Source of the DNA: Streptomyces sp. CB01201
GTDB lineage: Bacteria; Actinomycetota; Actinomycetes; Streptomycetales; Streptomycetaceae
Assembly: GCF_002803085.1 (NCBI RefSeq)
Contig: NZ_NNBJ01000007.1
Span: 1 to 64,000 of the forward strand
Reading direction: 5' to 3'
DNA length: 64,000 bases
The translations under genes were made by a program, and so were the position numbers. Below the pieces are notes generated by a model. The model was not told the origin of the DNA. It ran no database searches and was given only the letters and a program-made list of their open reading frames with translations. Each line of letters starts with the position of its first letter. The first letter of the stretch is position 1. This document shows, one piece after another, positions 1 to 7,000 of this stretch.

Positions 1-61
1 GCCTTTCAGCGCCGATGGTACTGCAGGGGGGACCCTGTGGGAGAGTAGGACGCCGCCGAAC
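1..61 (+). rRNA. rrf: 5S ribosomal RNA, 3' end only (partial)
   Basis: The first ~61 bases match the 3' half of actinobacterial 5S rRNA as I know it, including the GGGAGAGUAGG segment and the terminal GCCGAAC. The 5' half lies left of the window, so an rRNA operon on the + strand ends here. The exact mature 3' end is uncertain by a few bases. Confidence 0.9.
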
Positions 62-69
62 AAATCTTC

Positions 70-113
70 AACGCTGGTCCCTGAACTTCGGTTCGGGGGC
101 CAGCGTTTTTTTT
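70..113 (+). terminator. Rho-independent terminator of the rRNA operon
   Basis: A stem of ACGCTGG paired with CCAGCGT, extended by further pairs, is followed by a run of eight T. It lies directly after the 5S rRNA 3' end, the expected place for the rRNA operon terminator. Confidence 0.9.
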
Positions 114-160
114 GTGCCCGATCACCTGGCGTTCATGTGGCAAGAGGAAGATCCGCTGTC

Positions 161-838
161 ATGGGAATGACAGGAGCGCTCAAGTCTGCCGGGGTCGCGA
201 CCGGCGACGAGGTGATCGTGCCGGCCTACGACACCGCGGAGTCGGCCCGGGCCGTCGTCGCCGCAGGGGCCGTTCCGGTGTTCGCCGACATCGATCCGTC
301 GACGTACTGCCTGGACCTGGACGCCGTCGGGCGGGCCGTCACGTCACGGACCGCCGCTGTCGTACTCGTACGCCGCTTCGGGTATCCCGCGGATGGCGGG
401 CGGTTCGCCGAACTGGCCGCTGGGCGTGGGGTGTTGCTGATCGAGGCCGAGGACCACGAGGGCCTCGGCGGGGACGTGGCCCAACGGCGGGAACACGCCG
501 GGTATTTGGACCGGCGGCTCATCGGAGTGGAGACGCCCGTGCCCGCCGAGGGGCATCGCTATCAGCGGTACGTGGTGCGGGTCCCCGGCAACGGCCGGCC
601 CGATCGGGACGCGTTCGCACGGCTGTTGCGGCGGCGCGGGGTCGCGTGCGAGGTGCCCGTGCCCATTCCCGTCCACCGGATGCGGGAGTTCAGGCGGGAC
701 GGGCTGAGCCTTGCCGCGACCGAGCGGGCCGCGGACGAGACGCTGGCGCTGCCCTCGCTCGACGGGCTTTCCCCGGCGGAATTGCGGCGGTTGGTCTCCG
801 TCTGCAATGCACTCGGCGGCCTGCTGCAACCCGCCTAG
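161..838 (+). CDS. Shortened DegT/DnrJ/EryC1/StrS-type aminotransferase-fold protein
   Basis: The N-terminal part resembles the PLP-dependent DegT/DnrJ/EryC1/StrS fold, with a 'GDEVIVPAYD' strand and 'VPVFADIDPSTYCLD'. The C-terminal 'YQRYVVRV' region matches the family's small domain. At about 225 residues it is far shorter than the usual 370-400. The middle is missing: no Ser-x-x-Lys PLP lysine segment is visible, and residues around 'EDHEGLGGD' run straight into the C-terminal domain. It is therefore probably not a working aminotransferase. The ATG at 161 was chosen because AAGAGGAAG lies about 11 nt upstream; a GTG at 137 in the same frame is possible. It is a lone gene between the rRNA operon and tRNA-Thr. 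Confidence 0.7.
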   Translation: MGMTGALKSAGVATGDEVIVPAYDTAESARAVVAAGAVPVFADIDPSTYCLDLDAVGRAVTSRTAAVVLVRRFGYPADGGRFAELAAGRGVLLIEAEDHEGLGGDVAQRREHAGYLDRRLIGVETPVPAEGHRYQRYVVRVPGNGRPDRDAFARLLRRRGVACEVPVPIPVHRMREFRRDGLSLAATERAADETLALPSLDGLSPAELRRLVSVCNALGGLLQPA

Positions 839-857
839 CGGCAAGCGCCGGGCGCGG

Positions 858-887
858 TTCGGAACACCGTCTGATTCGGGGTATGCT
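858..887 (+). promoter_or_regulatory. Possible promoter of tRNA-Thr
   Basis: TATGCT at 882-887 is a good -10 hexamer, with a weak -35 (TTCGGA, 858-863) 18 nt upstream. The tRNA begins 40 nt downstream. Only the -10 is convincing. Confidence 0.4.
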
Positions 888-927
888 TTATCTCGTTGGT
901 GAGGGGGAAACCCCGAAACGACAACAG

Positions 928-1000
928 GCCCCTATAGCTCAGTCGGTAGAGCGTCTCCATGGTAAGGAGAAGGTCTGCGGTTCGATTCCGCATGGGGGCT
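928..1000 (+). tRNA. tRNA-Thr (anticodon GGU)
   Basis: A 73-nt cloverleaf can be drawn by eye. The 7-bp acceptor stem is GCCCCTA/TGGGGGC with one G-U pair, the D arm lies in AGCTCAGTCGGTAGAGC, and the anticodon stem TCTCC/GGAGA holds loop ATGGTAA. The T arm carries the canonical GGTTCGATTCC. Loop positions 34-36 read GGT, decoding Thr codons ACC/ACU. CCA is not encoded, as is usual in Streptomyces. Confidence 0.95.
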
Positions 1001-1010
1001 CAGAACATCG

Positions 1011-1039
1011 AAAGGCCCCGCCCTCTGGGCGGGGCCTTT
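1011..1039. terminator. Hairpin between tRNA-Thr and osaC
   Basis: A perfect 13-bp inverted repeat (AAAGGCCCCGCCC, loop TCT, GGGCGGGGCCTTT) lies between the tRNA 3' end and the osaC stop codon. Flanking A and T runs let it serve both converging transcripts. Confidence 0.85.
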
Positions 1040-1064
1040 CGCGTTCCCGCGTGCCCTCCCCGGG

Positions 1065-3686
1065 CTAGCGCTTGGCCTGCTCGGGGATGCGCATGGACAG
1101 GATCGCCATGTCGTCGGATGCGGGTTCGGCGGCGAACCGCTCGACCGCGCGCAGGACCCGTGCCGCGACCGCGCCCGCCGTCAGACCCGTGCACGTGGCC
1201 AGCACATCGGTGAGGCCGTCGTCGCCGAGCATGCGGGTGCCCTCGCGGCGTTCGGTGATGCCGTCGGTCACACAGAGCAGGACGTCGCCCGGGTCGAGGG
1301 TGATCGTCTGCTCGTACAGTTCCAGGTCCTCCATCACGCCGAGCAGCGGCTGCGGGTCGGCGGCCGGCTCGACCGTTCCGTCCTGGCGCAGGCGCAGCGG
1401 GAGCGGATGGCCGGCGCAGACGACCTTCAGGATGGCGCTGCCGTCCTCCTGGGGCCACAACTCCCCGTAGAGGAGGGTGAGGAAGCGGCTGCGGGCGCCC
1501 TCGTCGAGGATCGCCGCGTTCAGGCGCTCCAGGACCGCCGGCCCGCCGAAGCCCTCACGGGCCAGCAGGCGCAGGGCGTGCCGGGCGAGGCCGGTGACCG
1601 CGGCGGCCTCCGGGCCCGTACCGCACACATCCCCGATGGCGAAGCCGTACGCGCCGTCGCGGATCGGGAACAGGTCGTAGAAGTCGCCGCCCACCTCGTT
1701 GCCCTCGCCGGCCGCGCGGTAGATCACCTCGACCTCGACGCCCGGGATCTGCGGCAGGCCCGGCGGCAGCAGGGAGCGCTGGAGGGAGCGGCTGATCGCC
1801 ATGCGCTCCGAATACAGGCGTGCGTTGTCGAGGGCGAGGGCGGCCCGGCGCGAGAGGTCCTCGGCGAGTTCGAGGATCTCCTGGCGGAAGTGGTCGTCCG
1901 ACGGCTTGCCCAGCGTCAGCATGCCGATCACGCGGTTGCGGGCCACCAGCGGCAGCACGACCGTCTCGCCGCCGACCGCGGCCGCCGTCGACAACGTGGT
2001 GCCGAGGCTGCTGCCGGTGAGCGGGCCGCCGGAGCGGCCGAAGTCACGCATCGAGACGCGGAGCGCGGCCTGGTGGGCGGCCTCGCCCGGCGCGGTCCAG
2101 ACGCGGGCGCCGGGGGTGGGCACCGGCTCCGGCGGGCTGATCTTGGACAGGAGGGCCTTGAGGCCGTCGATGCGCTCCTCGTCCTCGTGCAGGACATAGG
2201 AGAGGTAGGGGTCCGACGCCTGGTCGGCGATCGTGTAGACGGCGCACCAGGTGGCCAGCGTGGGCACGGTCATCTGGGCCATCAGGGCCAGCGTCTGATC
2301 CCGGTCCAGGGTGCCGGCCAGCAGGTCGGAGGCCTCGACGAGGAAGCTCAGGGAGCCCCGGCGCAGGCGTTCCAGCTCGCCCAGGCGGGCCGATTCGACG
2401 GCGAGCGCGATGCGGTCGGCTGCGAACTGGAGGCGCAGCGCCTCCTCGTTGGAGTAGCGGCCGGGGGATTCGGCGGCGACACCGAGCGAACCGGTCAGGC
2501 GGCCCTCGACCTTGAGGGGGACGGTGACGACCGAGCGCATCCCGGTGCTCTCCAGGAGCGGCACCGCACCGGGCACCGCCGCGAGGTCCTCGTGGACGGC
2601 GGGCATCCGCGCCGAGCCGTAGCGGCCGGTGCCGGCTTCGACGGGCACGCGGGCGAAGCGCTGGCGGGCCGAGGGCAGGCCGGTGGTGGCCCGCACCTCC
2701 AGCTCGGTCTCGTCGTCGGTGGCGAGCAGCAGGAACGCCGAGTCGCCGTCCAGCATGTCGCGGGCGCGTTCCACGGTGCGCTGGAGCAGGCCGTCGAGGT
2801 CGTCGGGGGCGGGGGAGCCGATGAAGACCTCGAACGGGTCGACGCTGCGGCTGTCCCCCAACGTGCCGGGATCGGCGGCGGGTTGACGCGTCGGCGTCTG
2901 CAACACGGCCCGCTCGTCGTCGCGTACGAGCAGACAGACGGTGGACGGTTCGCCCTCGGTGTCGCGGACCCGCAGATGCGAGGCGTACACCGGGACCACC
3001 CGCCCGTCGGCCCCTCTTATCCCGTACGTGCCTTCCCAGCGCGAGAGTTGGAGGGCCTCGACGATGCCGGTGGACGTGCCGGGGGTGTGCGGCCAGGCCG
3101 CGAAGTCGGTGAGCGCCTTGCCGGTGACCTGCTCGGCCCGGTGGCCGAAGAGTTCCTCGGCGTCCTCGTTCCAGGCGCGTACCGCGCCCGCGCGGTCGAT
3201 CTGGACGACGGCGACGCGGACCCTGCCGTCGGTGACCGGCAGCAGCGCGGTCGGCAGGGCGGGGCCTGCCGAGCGGGTGCCCACGGGGCGGTTGGGCAGG
3301 TCGAGTTGGAACCAGACGGTCTTCCTGGTCGGCGTGTACTCGACGCCCCAGCGCGAGGCGAGGGCCGCGCACAGCAGCAGGCCTCGGCCGTTCTCGCGGT
3401 CGGGGCCCGCGATGTCGGCGGGCGAGCCGAGCAGCGGAACCTCACGCTCGGGATAGCGGTCGGCCACCTCGACGCGTACGCCGTCGTCCGAACGCAGGCA
3501 CAGCACGTCGGCCTGGGTGCCGGCGTGGACGACCGCGTTGGTGACGAGCTCACTGGTGAGGACCACCGCGTCGTCGACGACATCGGCGTACCCCCAGCCC
3601 TGGAGGGTGTCGCGGACGAAGGCGCGGGCGGTCGCGACCGACCGCCCGACAGGGTCGAAGCTGGCTGCCGCCCGCGCGGTGATCAC
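1065..3686 (-). CDS. osaC: OsaC-like multidomain signalling protein (RsbW-like ATPase, PAS, GAF, PP2C/SpoIIE phosphatase)
   Basis: This is a soluble 873-residue regulator. Residues 1-130 form an RsbW-like HATPase_c domain with N-box 'ELVTNAVVHA' and 'GRGL'. A PAS domain follows at about 150-260, GAF-type segments at about 290-600, and a SpoIIE/PP2C domain at about 645-870. The phosphatase keeps its metal-binding motifs 'GGDFYD', 'GDVCGTGPEA', 'TDGITE' and 'ASDDMA'. The GTG at 3686 is preceded 6 nt upstream by GAGGAG; the open frame runs 45 codons further but without a better start. Domain order and position divergent from osaA match S. coelicolor OsaC, which modulates the stress sigma factor sigma-B after osmotic stress (recalled literature). 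Inferred role: anti-sigma/anti-anti-sigma control. Confidence 0.88.
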   Translation of the reverse strand: MITARAAASFDPVGRSVATARAFVRDTLQGWGYADVVDDAVVLTSELVTNAVVHAGTQADVLCLRSDDGVRVEVADRYPEREVPLLGSPADIAGPDRENGRGLLLCAALASRWGVEYTPTRKTVWFQLDLPNRPVGTRSAGPALPTALLPVTDGRVRVAVVQIDRAGAVRAWNEDAEELFGHRAEQVTGKALTDFAAWPHTPGTSTGIVEALQLSRWEGTYGIRGADGRVVPVYASHLRVRDTEGEPSTVCLLVRDDERAVLQTPTRQPAADPGTLGDSRSVDPFEVFIGSPAPDDLDGLLQRTVERARDMLDGDSAFLLLATDDETELEVRATTGLPSARQRFARVPVEAGTGRYGSARMPAVHEDLAAVPGAVPLLESTGMRSVVTVPLKVEGRLTGSLGVAAESPGRYSNEEALRLQFAADRIALAVESARLGELERLRRGSLSFLVEASDLLAGTLDRDQTLALMAQMTVPTLATWCAVYTIADQASDPYLSYVLHEDEERIDGLKALLSKISPPEPVPTPGARVWTAPGEAAHQAALRVSMRDFGRSGGPLTGSSLGTTLSTAAAVGGETVVLPLVARNRVIGMLTLGKPSDDHFRQEILELAEDLSRRAALALDNARLYSERMAISRSLQRSLLPPGLPQIPGVEVEVIYRAAGEGNEVGGDFYDLFPIRDGAYGFAIGDVCGTGPEAAAVTGLARHALRLLAREGFGGPAVLERLNAAILDEGARSRFLTLLYGELWPQEDGSAILKVVCAGHPLPLRLRQDGTVEPAADPQPLLGVMEDLELYEQTITLDPGDVLLCVTDGITERREGTRMLGDDGLTDVLATCTGLTAGAVAARVLRAVERFAAEPASDDMAILSMRIPEQAKR

Positions 3687-4069
3687 AGAACTCCTCGTAC
3701 GCGTCTCGACGCCCGGATCTCCTTGCCGGGGCTCCGGAACGTGCCCTCCGGGAATCAACAGTCCCACGTCGGCCCGCCCCCTCCGGTGTCCCGTGGTCGT
3801 CCTTTGTGCCGCCCGCCCCAAGCTTTACCGAGCGAAGGGGACGAACCACCCCTTGCCGGGCGGACCGGGGCGGTGGGACAGCCGGAAGCCAGGTTACTTA
3901 CCTTCGCTGTCCGAACGGATGCCGGTCACCGGTGTTTCCGCCCTCCGTGGGCGGGGACGGATATGCGAAGCTGCCGAACTGTTATGGCCTGGTTCGGCCA
4001 TGGTGAAACACTGGGCATGCTTTGGGAGACAGCCCGGGCAGTGCGGTCAACCCTTGCGGGAGGGACACG
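3687..4069. other. Divergent osaC-osaA intergenic region
   Basis: This 383-nt spacer must hold promoters for both divergent genes. The only structured element I see is an inverted repeat CCGCCC-TCCGT-GGGCGG at 3938-3954, within a possible sigma-B-type promoter listed separately. No credible small gene is seen. Confidence 0.6.
3934..3958 (+). promoter_or_regulatory. Possible sigma-B-type promoter for osaA
   Basis: GTTT at 3934-3937, a 15-nt spacer and GGGGAC at 3953-3958 resemble the streptomycete sigma-B consensus (GNNT, N14-16, GGGTA) with one mismatch. It is 112 nt before the osaA start. The match is short, so this is only a candidate. Confidence 0.3.
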
Positions 4070-7000
4070 GTGGAGTCTGGCGCAGCAGCGCGGGGCGTAA
4101 GCACGCGCGCGAAAGACGATCAGTCCCGGACTCAACAGGCCCGGAGTCACAAGCAGCGGGGAGGCAACGGGACCACCGAGGTCGACACGGCGGCACTGCA
4201 ACGACTGCTCGCCGCCCTCGCCTCGATGCGGGACGGGAACTTCCGCAAACGCCTGACGGTCTCGGGCGACGGGGTGATGACGGAGATCGCCGCCGTCTTC
4301 AACGAGGTCGCCGACCGCAACCTCCACCTGACCGGGGAGATCGCCCGGGTGCGCAGGATGGTGGGACGCGAGGGCAAGCTCACCGAGCGCCTGGAGAACG
4401 GCGCCTGCGAGGGCTCCTGGGCGACCGCGATCGACGCCTCCAACGCGCTCGTCGACGATCTCGCCCGGCCCGTCTCGGAGGTCGGGCGGGTCCTGTCCGC
4501 GGTCGCCGACGGTGATCTCGAACAGCGCATGGACCTGCGCTCGCACGGCAGCGACGGCGCCGAGCGGCCCCTGCGCGGCGAGTTCCTCAAGGTCGGCCGG
4601 ACCGTCAACAACCTCGTCGACCAGCTGTCCGCGTTCACCGACGAGGTGACCCGGGTCGCCCTCGAAGTCGGCACGGAGGGCAAGCTCGGCGGCCAGGCCC
4701 AGGTACGCGGAATGTCCGGTTCCTGGAAGGATCTGACGGATTCCGTCAACACGATGGCGTACCGGCTGACGGCCCAGGTACGTGATATTGCTCTCGTCAC
4801 CACGGCCGTCGCCAAGGGCGATCTGTCCCGCAAGGTCACCGTGCACGTGGCCGGCGAGATGCTCCAGCTGAAGAACACCGTCAACACGATGGTCGACCAG
4901 CTGTCCTCGTTCTCCTCGGAGGTGACCCGCGTCGCCCGCGAGGTCGGCACGGAGGGCGAGCTCGGCGGTCAGGCGCAGGTGCCGGGCGTGGCCGGGGTGT
5001 GGAAGGACCTCACCGACTCCGTCAACGTGATGGCGACCAACCTGACCGCGCAGGTGCGCGGCATCGCCCAGGTCACCACCGCCGTCGCCAACGGTGACCT
5101 GTCGCAGAAGGTCACCGTGAACGCGCGCGGCGAGGTCGCCCAGCTCGCGGAGACCATCAACCAGATGACCGAGACGCTGCGCACGTTCGCGGACGAGGTC
5201 ACGCGCGTCGCCAACGAGGTCGGCGCCGAGGGCCTGCTCGGCGGTCAGGCGCAGGTGCCGGGGGCCGCGGGCACGTGGAAGGACCTCACCGACTCCGTCA
5301 ACACCGTCTTTCGCAACCTGACGACGCAGGTGCGGGACATCGCGCAGGTGACGACGGCCGTCGCCAGCGGAGACATGAGCCAGAAGGTCACGGTCGACGT
5401 GGCCGGGGAGATGCTGGAGCTGAAGAACACCGTCAACACGATGGTCGACCAGCTCCAGTCGTTCGGCTCCGAGGTGACCCGGGTCGCCCGCGAGGTCGGC
5501 ATCGAGGGCCGGCTCGGCGGACAGGCCGAGGTGCCGGGGGCCGCGGGCACGTGGAAGGACCTCACCGACTCCGTCAACACCGCCTTCCGCAACCTCACCG
5601 GCCAGGTCCGCGACATCGCCCAGGTGACCACGGCGGTCGCCAACGGCGACCTGTCGCAGAAGGTCACCGTGGATGTCGCGGGCGAGATGCTGGAGCTGAA
5701 GAACACCGTCAACACGATGGTGGCGCAGCTCTCCTCGTTCGCCGACCAGGTCACGCGCATGGCGCGGGACGTGGGCACCGAGGGCCGGCTCGGCGGGCAG
5801 GCGCGCGTCGACGGCGTGTCCGGCACCTGGAAGGAACTCACCGACTCCGTCAACTTCATGGCCGGCAACCTGACGTCGCAGGTGCGTCAGATCGCCCAGG
5901 TGACCACGGCGGTCGCCCGCGGCGACCTGTCCCAGAAGATCGACGTGGACGCCCGCGGCGAGATGCTGGAGCTGAAGAACACCATCAACACGATGGTCGA
6001 CCAGCTGTCCGCCTTCGCCGAGCAGGTGACCCGCGTCGCCCGCGAGGTCGGCACCGACGGCCGGCTCGGTGGCCAGGCCCAGGTGCCCGGCGTCGCCGGT
6101 GTGTGGCGCGACCTGACGGACTCCGTGAACGGCATGGCCGGCAACCTCACGGCCCAGGTCCGCAACATCGCCCAGGTCGCCACCGCCGTCGCCCGCGGCG
6201 ACCTGTCCCAGAAGATCGACGTGGACGCCCGCGGCGAGATCCTGGAACTCAAGAACACCCTCAATACGATGGTCGACCAGCTCTCCAACTTCGCCGAGCA
6301 GGTCACCCGTGTCGCCCGCGAGGTCGGCACCGAGGGCATCCTGGGCGGCCAGGCCGAGGTGCAGGGCGTCTCCGGCACCTGGAAGGACCTCACCCAGTCC
6401 GTCAACTCCATGGCCAACAACCTGACTTCACAGGTCCGCAACATCGCCGAGGTGACGACCGCGGTCGCCGAGGGCGACCTCTCCAAGAAGATCACCGTCG
6501 ACTCCAAGGGCGAGATCCTGGAGCTGGTCACGACCGTCAACACCATGGTCGACCAGCTGTCCAACTTCGCCGACGAGGTCACCCGCGTCGCCCGCGAGGT
6601 GGGCACCGAGGGCATCCTCGGCGGTCAGGCCCGGGTGCGGGGCGTCACCGGCATCTGGAAGGACCTCAGCGACAACGTCAACCTGATGGCCGCGAACCTG
6701 ACGACCCAGGTCCGCAACATCTCCCGGGTCTCGGCCGCCGTCGCCAACGGCGACCTCACCAAGAAGGTGACGGTCGAGGCGCGCGGCGAGGTCGCCGAAC
6801 TCGCCGACACCGTGAACACGATGGTCACCACCCTGTCCTCGTTCGCCGAGCAGGTCACCAAGGTGGCCCGCGAGGTGGGCACGGACGGCATCCTGGGCGG
6901 TCAGGCCCGCGTGCCCGGTGTCTCCGGCACGTGGAAGGACCTCACCGAGTCGGTGAACTCCATGGCCGACAACCTCACCGGTCAGGTCCGCCAGATCGCC

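Noticed and set aside
928..1040. tRNA-Thr as an integration site of a mobile element
   Set aside because: No integrase gene or repeated tRNA 3' end (att site) was seen in the following sequence.
1407..4100. 897-codon open frame antisense to osaC
   Set aside because: Its protein is low-complexity Arg/Gly/Ala with no motif; it is the reverse-strand shadow created by GC-biased codons of osaC.
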